In this document: piece by piece, positions 1 through 9,987 of the stretch
Layout of the letters: each line of letters begins with the position of its first letter
Position numbering within the stretch: position 1 is the first letter of the stretch
DNA from: Herbaspirillum sp. meg3
GTDB taxonomy: Bacteria > Pseudomonadota > Gammaproteobacteria > Burkholderiales > Burkholderiaceae_D
Direction: 5' to 3'
Length of the DNA: 64,000 nucleotides
Assembly: GCF_002257565.1 (NCBI RefSeq)
Contig: NZ_CP022736.1
Location: forward strand, 3,906,001-3,970,000
Program-made: the position numbers and the translations under genes
Notes under the pieces: generated by a model
Seen by the model: the letters and a program-made list of their open reading frames with translations, nothing else
Told to the model about the DNA's origin: nothing
The model's database searches: none

Positions 1-1407
1 CAGATAGCCGCCCAGCGCTTTGCGGCGCTCGTGCAGGTATTGCATTTCCGGCGTGTCGTCGGATGGCTTGAAGAACGGGATGTTCGGCAAGTCGGCGTCG
101 GAGATCGGCAGTTGGAAACGGTCGCGCATGGCCTTGATGGCTTCGTCGTCCAGTTTCTTGGTGTTGTGTGCGGTGTTGCGTGCTTCGCCGGCTTTGCCGA
201 AGCCATAGCCCTTGATGGACTTGGCCAGGATGACGGTCGGTTGATCCTTGCTGTCCTGCGCAACCTTGAATGCTGCGTAGATCTTGTGCGGATCGTGGCC
301 GCCACGGGTCAGGCGCCAGATGTCGTCGTCGGACATCTTGCTGACCATTTCCAGCAACTTCGGATGCTTACCGAAGAAGTGCTTGCGCACGAACGCGCCA
401 TCCTTGGCCTTGTAGTTCTGATATTCGCCGTCGACGGTTTCCATCATCACTTTTTGCAGGATGCCTTCCTTGTCCTTGGCCAGCAGTTCGTCCCAGCCGC
501 TGCCCCAGATAACCTTGACCACGTTCCAGCCGGCGCCGCGGAAATCGGATTCCAGCTCTTGAATGATCTTGCCGTTGCCGCGCACCGGACCGTCCAGGCG
601 TTGCAGGTTGCAGTTGACCACGATAACCAGGTTGTTCAGCTTTTCACGGCCTGCCATACCGATGGCGCCCATCGATTCCGGCTCGTCCATTTCACCGTCG
701 CCGCAGAAGGCCCAGACCTTGCGGTTGTCGGTTTTGGCGATGCCGCGTGCGTGCAGGTACTTCAGGAAACGCGCCTGATAGATCGCCATCAGCGGGCCCA
801 GGCCCATCGACACGGTCGGGAACTGCCAGAATTCAGGCATCAGCTTCGGATGCGGATACGAGGACAGACCGTGACCGTCGGCTTCGCGGCGGAAGTGAAT
901 CAGTTGGTCTTCGGTCAGACGGCCTTCCAGGAACGCGCGCGCGTAGATGCCCGGCGAGGAGTGGCCCTGGATGTACAGCAGGTCGCCGCCGTGGTCTTCG
1001 GTCGGAGCGTGCCAGAAATGGTTGAAGCCAATGCCCAGCATGTTCGCCAGCGAAGCAAACGAGGACAAGTGACCGCCAAGGTCGCCGTCGACGCGGTTGG
1101 CCTTGACGACCATCGCCATGGCATTCCAGCGCATCCACGAGCGCAGGCGTTCTTCGATTTCCAGATTGCCCGGGCAATGCTCGCCCTGATCGGCAGGAAT
1201 GGTGTTGACGTAGGCAGTATTGCTGGAGAACGGGATGTGCGCACCGCGGCGGCGGGCCAGATCGACCATGCGCTCCATCAGGTAATGTGCACGTTCCGGG
1301 CCTTCTGCTTCGATCACGGCTTCGAGGGCGTCGAGCCACTCTTGCGTTTCAATCACATCGGGATCGTTGGCGGCTTGCGCCAGGACTTGGTCGATTTGGG
1401 CTGACAT
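1..1407 (-). CDS. aceE: Pyruvate dehydrogenase E1 component, homodimeric type (5' part, runs off the left edge)
   Basis: Thiamine-diphosphate-dependent decarboxylase of the pyruvate dehydrogenase complex, which makes acetyl-CoA from pyruvate in the cytosol together with E2 and E3. The first 469 codons are present and the frame is open to the left edge; the family is near 890-900 residues, so about half is missing. The protein starts MSAQIDQVLAQ. The TPP/Mg motif is visible as GDGEMDEPES followed about 25 residues later by VVNCNLQ, and the stretch NRVDGDLGGHLSSFASLA is typical of homodimeric AceE. The ATG at 1405-1407 follows a good AGGAG Shine-Dalgarno. A promoter-like pair lies about 190 bp upstream. 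E2 and E3 genes are presumably to the left, outside the window. Identification is firm. Confidence 0.96.
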   Translation of the reverse strand, partial: MSAQIDQVLAQAANDPDVIETQEWLDALEAVIEAEGPERAHYLMERMVDLARRRGAHIPFSSNTAYVNTIPADQGEHCPGNLEIEERLRSWMRWNAMAMVVKANRVDGDLGGHLSSFASLANMLGIGFNHFWHAPTEDHGGDLLYIQGHSSPGIYARAFLEGRLTEDQLIHFRREADGHGLSSYPHPKLMPEFWQFPTVSMGLGPLMAIYQARFLKYLHARGIAKTDNRKVWAFCGDGEMDEPESMGAIGMAGREKLNNLVIVVNCNLQRLDGPVRGNGKIIQELESDFRGAGWNVVKVIWGSGWDELLAKDKEGILQKVMMETVDGEYQNYKAKDGAFVRKHFFGKHPKLLEMVSKMSDDDIWRLTRGGHDPHKIYAAFKVAQDSKDQPTVILAKSIKGYGFGKAGEARNTAHNTKKLDDEAIKAMRDRFQLPISDADLPNIPFFKPSDDTPEMQYLHERRKALGGYL

Positions 1408-1820
1408 GGTATGTCTCCTGAGTTGATAGGGATCGGCGGCGAGGCCGGATCGTTAAGCTGCAATACTTAATCTGTAGTACGAACCTGCATGCGAGACTGC
1501 ACTTCTCAATCTGTCACGCGAAGCTGCGATGCGCCGTGGCGCAGTTCTCGCGGTTCTTTTAGCCAATAATGTACGGTCTTTGTGCCGCTTGGACGAGGCA
1601 TTTTAACAGGGCTTTTTGCATTTTCAAATAGCGATATTCGATTTCATATTATGGGAAATTGCTGCAAAGCGGCATAAACAGGGCATCTTGTGAGGCCCCA
1701 AAATCAGACTCATCTAAAAATCGCGGCTTCCGGCTTGGTTGCAGCGCCGCAAAAACTACGCCCTGCTTGGAAAAGAGGCCTGACATGTTTCAGCATGCAG
1801 GCCCACTCTTGTTTTCAGTC
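1408..1820. other. Gene-free interval upstream of aceE
   Basis: About 410 bp between aceE and the small secreted-protein gene. Apart from the candidate aceE promoter and the short palindrome at 1530-1543, I see no convincing coding region or RNA gene. The short ORFs here have no domain or ribosome-binding site I can support. Confidence 0.5.
1600..1627 (-). promoter_or_regulatory. Candidate sigma-70 promoter for aceE
   Basis: Read on the minus strand, TTGAAA (1627-1622) and TAAAAT (1605-1600) are separated by 16 bp, close to the sigma-70 consensus. Transcription would begin near 1593 and leave a leader of about 185 nt before aceE. The leader holds a short palindrome (TGCGCC-GT-GGCGCA, 1530-1543). 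Inferred from sequence only. Confidence 0.5.
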
Positions 1821-2168
1821 TCACTTCCATACGCCGGTTTCGCGCTGCAGCAGCTTGCCGCCCTTGAATATCTGCAACTGCCCCTCTTCCAGCACCTTAT
1901 AGAGATACGCACCATTCTTGAACTCATAGCCGATAAAACGCCCTTGCCCGCTTCCAAGCGTTAAAGTCCGCCCTTTCAGCTTGATGCGATCATTCGGCTT
2001 GCCGTTACGCGTGCCGACATAATCAACCTTGCTACAAGTTACCTCGCCTTCCTCGCAATGCGTCGTTATGTCGATGGTGAAGGTTTTTGTCACCAAGGTT
2101 TGCACATTGCCTGCATGCGCAAGGGAAGCCAGACCAAACAGTGTGGAAATAAGAAGGAGCCTCTTCAT
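1821..2168 (-). CDS. Small secreted protein of unknown function
   Basis: A 115-residue protein that I do not recognise. Residues 1-19 form a clear Sec signal peptide (basic MKR, hydrophobic LLLISTLFGLASL, cleavage after AHA). The mature part has two cysteines (in HCEEGEVTCSK), which could form a periplasmic disulfide, and a series of short beta-like segments (GRTLTLGSGQGRFIGYEF, AYLYKVLEEGQLQIF) suggesting a small beta-rich domain. It is separated by about 100 bp from the ABC permease gene on the same strand, so it may be a separate unit. A periplasmic location is inferred from the signal peptide; no function can be assigned. Confidence 0.65.
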   Translation of the reverse strand: MKRLLLISTLFGLASLAHAGNVQTLVTKTFTIDITTHCEEGEVTCSKVDYVGTRNGKPNDRIKLKGRTLTLGSGQGRFIGYEFKNGAYLYKVLEEGQLQIFKGGKLLQRETGVWK

Positions 2169-2266
2169 GTATTACCTTTCAAAACAAAAATGACCGTATC
2201 AAAAACAGGAATTTCTCCCAGCCCGGGCAGTGGAAAAAACTGCAAGCATTCGAGCCGCTCGGAATG

Positions 2267-2938
2267 TCAGAACGACGGTCGATAAGCCTTCTTGAAATGC
2301 GCCTCTACCCTGCGGTGGACGCAGTACTCATATAAAAGGCACAAGCCCCAATAGATAAACGCCGCTATTAAATAGAAGGTAAATGGCTTGAAGGTGACCG
2401 AAATGATGTCGCCGGTGTATTTCATCAGTTCGGCAACCGTAATCACCGACAGTACTGACGTATCTTTAAACAGGCTGATCAATGTATTACTGATGCCGGG
2501 GATCGCCAGCCGGAATGCCTGCGGCGCGATGATGCTGCAGATGGTCTGAAACCTTGTCAGCCCAAGGCTGTAACCGGCTCCCCATTGCCCTGCGCTGACG
2601 CCCTCCATGGCGCCGCGCATGGTTTCCGACAAATAGGCGCTGGCGTTTGCAGTCAATACCAGCGTCCCGATCACGATCAGCGGCAAATCGACACCCGCAG
2701 CGCCCAGGCCGAAATAGATCAGAAAGGCTTGTATCAGCTGGGGCGTACTGCGCAGGAAACTCACATAGACGCGTGCGCAACCGGCCAGCACCGGCACCCG
2801 TTCATAGCAAATGAACGTCACCAGCATGCCGAGCGGCAATCCGAAGAGCATGCCAAGTACGGCATATAACAAGGTGTAAAGCGTCCCCAGCAAAATAAGA
2901 TTGCCGGATTCGGTGACGAGAGAAAGAAGCTCAGCCAT
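2267..2938 (-). CDS. Polar amino acid ABC transporter permease (HisM/GlnP family)
   Basis: Inner-membrane permease of a polar amino acid importer, 223 residues, full family length. Several hydrophobic segments are evident, the first at about 13-45. The EAA loop that contacts the ATPase is seen as SAGQWGAGYSLGLTRFQTI followed by APQAFR. The next gene upstream (2981-3778) encodes the cognate binding protein 42 bp away, so the two form an operon. No ATP-binding subunit gene lies nearby, so the pair must borrow one. Substrate is uncertain; the neighbouring gshA makes a cystine, cysteine or glutamate role conceivable but unproven. Confidence 0.88.
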   Translation of the reverse strand: MAELLSLVTESGNLILLGTLYTLLYAVLGMLFGLPLGMLVTFICYERVPVLAGCARVYVSFLRSTPQLIQAFLIYFGLGAAGVDLPLIVIGTLVLTANASAYLSETMRGAMEGVSAGQWGAGYSLGLTRFQTICSIIAPQAFRLAIPGISNTLISLFKDTSVLSVITVAELMKYTGDIISVTFKPFTFYLIAAFIYWGLCLLYEYCVHRRVEAHFKKAYRPSF

Positions 2939-2980
2939 GAAGAAAGTCAGCCGTGGATAGTCAAGGCAAGGACGCCGGCC

Positions 2981-3778
2981 TTATCGGGACGGCAAACGAG
3001 ATGCATCCAGTCCGAACCATTTCTGCGAAATGCGGGCGTAGCTGCCGTCCCGGATCATGTCGGCAATGGCAGTATCGACGGCAGCCTTGAACTTGGGGTT
3101 GTTCTTCTTGAAAGGAATGCCCTGCTTTTGGATGTCGCCGATAGCTGCGGCTACCCGCAGGGGTAATTTGGCTTCCTGAATCATGTAAGGCACCAGCAGG
3201 CGGTCGTTCAATGCGGCGTCAATACGGCCGTTAGCCAGATCCTGCAAATTGAGCGGTGCCGAAACATACGTCTTGACGTTGATCCCACCGACCGCATTGA
3301 GCGTCTCTGCATAGCTGCTGCCCTGCCCCACGCCGACGCTCTTGCCCTTGAGGCTGACGAAGTCGCGATATTCGGCCTTGTCGTCTTTGCGCAGAATCAA
3401 TTGCGCCGTTGAGTAGGTATAGGGACGCGAGAAGTCGAACTCTGCTTCTCTTTTCGGCGTCATGGTGACCTCCGAAATGATGGCGTCATATTTACCGACT
3501 TGCAGCCCGGCGAGGATGCCGACCCATTCGGTAGCGACGAATTCCGCCTTGACGCCCAACTTGCCCGCCAGGGCACGCGCGAACTCAATGTCGAAGCCTG
3601 TCAGCTCGCCGGTCTTTTTGTCTTTGAAATTGAACGGCGGATACGTCCCCTCGACCGCCACGCGCAGCGTACCCCGTGCTTTGACGCCATCAAGCAAATC
3701 CTGCGCGGAAGCTGCTGCTCCCATGGAAGCAAGCAAACCCAGAAGACATACCGTAATGATCTTTTTCACACGCATCAT
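2981..3778 (-). CDS. Amino acid ABC transporter substrate-binding protein (SBP_bac_3 family)
   Basis: Periplasmic solute-binding protein of the FliY/HisJ type, 265 residues. An N-terminal Sec signal peptide ends near ASAQD. The hallmark opening of the family follows: LRVAVEGTYPPFNFKD, then GELTGFDIEFARALAGKLG and YDAIISEVTMTPKREAEFDFSRPY. The start is MM at 3778/3775 behind a GAGGTG ribosome-binding site. It probably delivers ligand to the permease encoded immediately downstream. Ligand specificity (cystine, glutamine, arginine or other) cannot be read reliably. Confidence 0.9.
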   Translation of the reverse strand: MMRVKKIITVCLLGLLASMGAAASAQDLLDGVKARGTLRVAVEGTYPPFNFKDKKTGELTGFDIEFARALAGKLGVKAEFVATEWVGILAGLQVGKYDAIISEVTMTPKREAEFDFSRPYTYSTAQLILRKDDKAEYRDFVSLKGKSVGVGQGSSYAETLNAVGGINVKTYVSAPLNLQDLANGRIDAALNDRLLVPYMIQEAKLPLRVAAAIGDIQKQGIPFKKNNPKFKAAVDTAIADMIRDGSYARISQKWFGLDASRLPSR

Positions 3779-3862
3779 CGCACCTCGCCGTTAGCTGAAT
3801 CGGGCGGAATATACGCGAAAAGAATTGGTTTTTAAGCTGCTTTCCTGAGGGAAGAAGCAAAG

Positions 3863-3895
3863 ACGGCGAACAATCCAAAAATGATTGCTCGCCGT
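3863..3895 (-). terminator. Hairpin downstream of gshA
   Basis: Arms ACGGCGAACAATC (3863-3875) and GATTGCTCGCCGT (3883-3895) pair with one mismatch around a 7-nt loop. It lies about 60 bp past the gshA stop on the minus strand. The following tract is only moderately T-rich, so it is a probable but not textbook terminator. Confidence 0.5.
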
Positions 3896-3956
3896 TAGAA
3901 TTTATTCAAATGAATGTGCCGATTATCCGGCAACAATTGTGCATTCAGGTCAGCGC

Positions 3957-5561
3957 TCAAACGCTGATATTTCCCAGCGTGCTGGCCCGGTAGGCAGCCA
4001 CGAAGGTGTCGAAGTCACCGATTTGCGTGCTCTCTATGGATTGCTGCTGTTCGATGGAAGTCTGCGCGGTGGCATTGAATTCTGCCGTCAGTTCAGCACT
4101 CAACGGACGCGCCAGGAATTGCTCGGCCTGGCTGCGGCTCAGGTTTAGCGCGAATCTGGCGAACGAATTGCCGGTTGCACGTACTTCTCTCAATACGCGG
4201 GCTGATGGCGTCAATTCGACGTCACGCAGCTTTTCACGCTGCGCCTGCAGCGCTTGTGCATGCTGTTCACCACCGGCCTGAGCATCCAGCAGTGCGGCGA
4301 TAGGCTGCATCCGGTCCAGCAATTCGAATCCCCATTCCTGCAGGCCGATGGATTTGCCCTCTTGTTCCAGTTGCAAGCCCGGGCGACGGCCTTCCTTGAC
4401 CACCTTGGAGAAGTTGCAGCGGCTTTCGGCACCGCTTTCATCCGACGTCAGCGAACTCTCTTCAAACGCGATGAAATGCAGGAACACGTCGAGGAAGCGC
4501 GACGCCTGCAGGCTCACGCCCAGCGGCTCGAACGGATCGATATCCATGCAGCGCACTTCAACATACTGCACGCCGCGTGCGGCCAGCGCCTGCACCGGAC
4601 GTTCGCCGCTATAGATCACGCGCTTGGGGCGGATCGCCGAGTAGTACTCGTTTTCGATCTGCAGGATATTGGTATTGATCTGTATCCACTCGCCGTCGCG
4701 CTTGGTACCGATGGCCTCATATGCCGGATAGGGCTGGCTTACGGCTTGCGACAGGCTCTTTATATAGCTGTGCAGATTATTGTAGTGCGGCGTGATGTTG
4801 GCCTGGGCGTTGCTCTGATAGCCAAGATCGCTCATGCGCAGGCTGGTGGCGTACGGCAGGTAAAGCGTGTCGTCGCTCAGCGTCTCCAGCTTGTGCGGAC
4901 GGCCGCGCAGGAAATTCGACGCCAGCGCAGGCGATGCACCGAACAGATACATCAGCAGCCAGCTGTAGCGGCGGAAATTGCGGATCAGCGCAATGTAGCT
5001 CTCTGATTGGTAATCACGCGCCGAAAACGACGGCTCCACGCTTTGCTCACGATCATCCAGTTCGCGCAGCAGCGTCCAGACGCCTTCGTTGAGCGAAAAG
5101 TTGTAATGAATGCCGGCGATGCACTGCATGGTCTTGCCGTAACGCAAGGCGAGACCACGGCGGTAGACGTGTTTCAGCGTGCCGATGTGCGAGGTACCGT
5201 ACCACGCGATGGGAATATCTTCCTCGGGCGGCAGCACACAGGGCATGGACTCGTTCCACAGCAACTCGCCGTTCAGGTTGGCGTGCACAAAACGATGGAT
5301 TTCATCGAGTCGCTTCAGGGCTGTGGCGATGTCATGTTCCGCCGGTGTGATGAACTCCAGCAAAGATTCCGAATAGTCGGTCGTGATCTGCTCGTTGGTC
5401 AGCGCAGAACCCAGTACGGCCGGATGCGGCGTGGTCGCCAACTGTCCTTCCGGGGTCACACGCAGGGTTTCGCGCTCCACGCCGCGCAAGCCTTGTCCAA
5501 GCAGCGCACGGTTTTCCGGGCTGGCAAATAGGGCTAAGCGGCGGGTCAGCAGATCGGTCAT
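3957..5561 (-). CDS. gshA: Glutamate-cysteine ligase
   Basis: ATP-dependent ligation of L-glutamate to L-cysteine, the first step of glutathione synthesis, in the cytosol. 534 residues, matching the length of the gammaproteobacterial-type (type 1) enzyme. Recognisable blocks include GQGLRGVERETLRVTPEGQL near the N-terminus, TDYSESLLEFITP, MQCIAGIHYNFS and VEVRCMDIDPFEPLG. The gene is divergent from folD, with about 180 bp between, and is followed by a hairpin at 3863-3895. The amino acid ABC importer pair lies just beyond on the same strand but is separated by a gap and the hairpin, so co-transcription is unlikely. Identification is firm. Confidence 0.95.
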   Translation of the reverse strand: MTDLLTRRLALFASPENRALLGQGLRGVERETLRVTPEGQLATTPHPAVLGSALTNEQITTDYSESLLEFITPAEHDIATALKRLDEIHRFVHANLNGELLWNESMPCVLPPEEDIPIAWYGTSHIGTLKHVYRRGLALRYGKTMQCIAGIHYNFSLNEGVWTLLRELDDREQSVEPSFSARDYQSESYIALIRNFRRYSWLLMYLFGASPALASNFLRGRPHKLETLSDDTLYLPYATSLRMSDLGYQSNAQANITPHYNNLHSYIKSLSQAVSQPYPAYEAIGTKRDGEWIQINTNILQIENEYYSAIRPKRVIYSGERPVQALAARGVQYVEVRCMDIDPFEPLGVSLQASRFLDVFLHFIAFEESSLTSDESGAESRCNFSKVVKEGRRPGLQLEQEGKSIGLQEWGFELLDRMQPIAALLDAQAGGEQHAQALQAQREKLRDVELTPSARVLREVRATGNSFARFALNLSRSQAEQFLARPLSAELTAEFNATAQTSIEQQQSIESTQIGDFDTFVAAYRASTLGNISV

Positions 5562-5678
5562 GCAAGGTCCTCGGATTCACTCAATTCAATTAGTTGGCGG
5601 AGCATAACCGAAAATTAAAATCCGCGTCGTCGGACGACTAAATCCGCGAACTATCGATTTTGCTCGCATTCAAGGCGT

Positions 5679-5709
5679 CTGACACCCTGCCCGCGCAGCC
5701 CTTTATAAT
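5679..5709 (+). promoter_or_regulatory. Candidate promoter for folD
   Basis: A perfect TATAAT (5704-5709) lies 36 bp before the folD ATG. The best upstream hexamer is CTGACA (5679-5684), with a long 19-bp spacer. The -10 is convincing; the -35 is weak. Confidence 0.45.
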
Positions 5710-5745
5710 GTCGCTTTATTCTTCCACATTGAGCCTTTCCCCACC

Positions 5746-6591
5746 ATGCCAGCACAATTAATCGACGGTAACCTGCTCTCCCAACAACTGCGCGCCGACG
5801 TCGCCAAACGCGCAGCCGCCCTCACCGCCAAGGGCAAACAGCCCGGTCTGGCCGTGATCCTGGTTGGCGACAGCCCGGCGTCCCAGGTGTATGTGCGCAA
5901 CAAGGTCAAGGCTTGCGAAGATAACGGCTTGCACTCGGTACTGGAAAAGTACGACGCCACGCTGACCGAAGCCGATCTGCTGGCGCGCATCGATGCGCTC
6001 AACAAGGATCCCAAGATCAACGGCATTCTGGTGCAATTGCCGCTGCCGGCGCATATCGACGCCAATAAAGTGATCGAGGCGATTGCCGCCGACAAGGACG
6101 TCGACGGTTTCCACATCAGCAACGCCGGTCTGCTGATGACCGGCCAGCCGCTGTTCCGCCCCTGCACGCCTTACGGCGTCATGAAAATGCTGGAATCCAT
6201 CAATTATCCGGTGCGTGGCGCCAATGCGGTCGTAGTCGGCGCCTCCAACATTGTCGGCAAGCCACAGGCAATGTTGCTCTTGCAAGCCGGGGCAACCGTC
6301 ACTATCTGTAACTCCAAGACCCGCGATCTGGGCCACCATACCCGCCAGGCAGATATTCTGGTGGTGGCCACCGGCAAACGCAACATCGTTACCGCCGACA
6401 TGGTCAAACCCGGCGCTGTCGTCATCGATGTAGGCATGAACCGTGACGATAACGGCAAGTTGTGCGGCGATGTGGATTTTGCCAATGCCAAGGAAGTCGC
6501 AGGTTACATCACCCCCGTGCCCGGCGGCGTGGGGCCGATGACCATCACCATGTTGCTGGTCAATACTATTGAAGCTGCTGAAAGAACCTGA
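5746..6591 (+). CDS. folD: Bifunctional methylenetetrahydrofolate dehydrogenase / methenyltetrahydrofolate cyclohydrolase
   Basis: Interconverts 5,10-methylene-, methenyl- and 10-formyl-tetrahydrofolate with NADP, supplying one-carbon units for purines and formyl-Met. 281 residues, normal length. Catalytic lysine region SQVYVRNKVKACE (Lys near 53), the family signature NGILVQLPLP, the NADP-binding VVGASNIVGKP and the C-terminal TPVPGGVGPMTITML are all present. It is followed after 6 bp by prlC on the same strand, suggesting a folD-prlC transcript. thyA and folA, which belong to the same cofactor cycle, lie further along this window. Identification is firm. Confidence 0.97.
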   Translation: MPAQLIDGNLLSQQLRADVAKRAAALTAKGKQPGLAVILVGDSPASQVYVRNKVKACEDNGLHSVLEKYDATLTEADLLARIDALNKDPKINGILVQLPLPAHIDANKVIEAIAADKDVDGFHISNAGLLMTGQPLFRPCTPYGVMKMLESINYPVRGANAVVVGASNIVGKPQAMLLLQAGATVTICNSKTRDLGHHTRQADILVVATGKRNIVTADMVKPGAVVIDVGMNRDDNGKLCGDVDFANAKEVAGYITPVPGGVGPMTITMLLVNTIEAAERT

Positions 6592-6597
6592 GTTCCT

Positions 6598-8697
<2,100 letters not shown>

Positions 8698-8723
8698 TCG
8701 GGTAACTGCAATAAAATCCCCAT

Positions 8724-8802
8724 CGTCCCAGCGCACGCTGGGATCCAGCGTCGTGACAACGGTCGGCACGACACTGGGTCCTGACTTTCGTCAGGACGAC
8801 GG
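8724..8802. repeat. REP-like palindromic repeat, copy 1 (paired)
   Basis: Between prlC and holC. It holds a hairpin CGTCCCAGCG-CA-CGCTGGGA and, after a spacer, a second inverted unit TCCTGAC-TTTC-GTCAGGA ending in CGACGG. The first half is the reverse complement, with one mismatch, of the core in copy 2 (20567-20633), sharing CCCAGCGTNCGCTGGG. A related half copy is at 25929-25959. The head-to-head arrangement resembles BIME/REP doublets. Confidence 0.75.
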
Positions 8803-8861
8803 GGTGGTTTAATTCCTCTCGCCGGGTTTTCCTTGGTCCGCTATATGTCTATACTTCGTCC

Positions 8862-9281
8862 ATGACCCGCATCGATTTCCACAGCAACGTCCCCAATAAA
8901 CTCGCCTACGCCTGCCGCCTGGTGCGCAAGGCGCGCGCCGCGCAATGCAAGATCGTGCTGCTCGGCAAGGATCGCAACGAACTGGCCCAGCTCGATCAAT
9001 TGCTGTGGTCGTTTTCGGAACAGGACTTCTTGCCGCACGTGCATGCAAACGATCCACTGGCCGCGCAGACACCGGTGATTCTGACCGACAGCGAAGCCGT
9101 GGACCTGCCGCATCACCATGTACTGATCAATTTATCGGGCACGACACCGGAACACTTCGCCCGCTTCGAGCGCATGTTCGAGATCATTTCGTCCGACGAA
9201 GCCGACAAGGCCACCGGGCGTGATCGTTACCGCTTCTATAAAGAACGCGGTTATCCCCTGAGCCATTTCGTCGCGGATTGA
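8862..9281 (+). CDS. holC: DNA polymerase III chi subunit
   Basis: Clamp-loader accessory protein that links the polymerase III holoenzyme to single-strand-binding protein. 139 residues, normal length. The opening TRIDFHSNVPNKLAYACRLVRKA and the LWSFSEQDFLPH and TPVILTDS blocks are characteristic of HolC. The C-terminal DRYRFYKERGYPLSHFVAD is also typical. The next gene starts 4 bp after the stop, so the two are probably translationally coupled. In many betaproteobacteria holC follows pepA; here it follows prlC and a REP-like repeat, implying its own promoter or readthrough. Confidence 0.92.
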   Translation: MTRIDFHSNVPNKLAYACRLVRKARAAQCKIVLLGKDRNELAQLDQLLWSFSEQDFLPHVHANDPLAAQTPVILTDSEAVDLPHHHVLINLSGTTPEHFARFERMFEIISSDEADKATGRDRYRFYKERGYPLSHFVAD

Positions 9282-9285
9282 AGCC

Positions 9286-9852
9286 ATGAGCCAATCTTCC
9301 GCCGACAACAGCATCCCTCTCCTGACCGAAGTCATTGCCACACCTGCCGCGGCGGAAACACCGCCACCGGCGCCCGCGTCGTCACCGAACGCACTGTATT
9401 GGGAAGACGCACCCGGGCAACCACCAATACAAACCTACGACTACAGCCAACCTCAGCCTCCGATACAACTGCAACCCGACTATCATCAGCATTACCAGCC
9501 TGAGCAGCAGCAATACCAGCCAAGTCAGCAGCCGGTCTACCAACCGACATTCGACGCCCCGCCGTTGCCGGTTCCAGTCAGTCCTCCATTACCTGCCACG
9601 GCACCCATCCCGACGACGGAACAACTTCAGCAGCTCCGCCAGGAAATCCAGGACAACATCATGCAAAAGATGCTGGGGCAGGTAGACAATGTGCTGCACC
9701 AGCATTTGCAGGATCATCTGGCAGTCATTCTGGACAACATGGCCGACATCCTGAAGACCCGCGTACGCGCGAGTCTGGAACAAGCCTTGGCAGAAAGCGT
9801 CACACAGGCGCTGGCGGAAGAAATGGCGAAGTTCGAAAATGCAAAATATTAA
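9286..9852 (+). CDS. Pro/Gln-rich protein with C-terminal helical domain, function unknown
   Basis: 188 residues that I cannot place in a named family. Residues about 20-110 are low-complexity and disordered-looking, dominated by Pro, Gln, Tyr and Ala, with many PQ/PP and YQP repeats (HYQPEQQQYQPSQQ). Residues about 111-185 are a predicted amphipathic helical region rich in Gln, Leu and Glu that could form a coiled coil or dimer (LQQLRQEIQDNIMQKML; SLEQALAESVTQALAEEM). There is no signal peptide or membrane segment. It starts 4 bp after holC, so it is co-translated with a replisome subunit. Any role there is inference from position only. Confidence 0.75.
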   Translation: MSQSSADNSIPLLTEVIATPAAAETPPPAPASSPNALYWEDAPGQPPIQTYDYSQPQPPIQLQPDYHQHYQPEQQQYQPSQQPVYQPTFDAPPLPVPVSPPLPATAPIPTTEQLQQLRQEIQDNIMQKMLGQVDNVLHQHLQDHLAVILDNMADILKTRVRASLEQALAESVTQALAEEMAKFENAKY

Positions 9853-9895
9853 GCTTTTTGCAAAATTATTTTCTTTTTTGAACACATAAAGTAGC

Positions 9896-9915
9896 TTTCT
9901 ATTTAAAAATAGAAA
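9896..9915. promoter_or_regulatory. AT-rich inverted repeat upstream of dadA
   Basis: A perfect 9-bp inverted repeat with 2-bp spacer (TTTCTATTT-AA-AAATAGAAA) lies about 75 bp before the dadA start. Its position and symmetry fit a dimeric regulator site, for example an Lrp-type protein, but the binding protein is unknown. It could also be a weak hairpin. Confidence 0.4.
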
Positions 9916-9987
9916 TACAGGCACGCTGATTGCTTACCTAAAAAACCGATTACTTCTTACAATTTCACCCATTGAATAGGAGAATGT

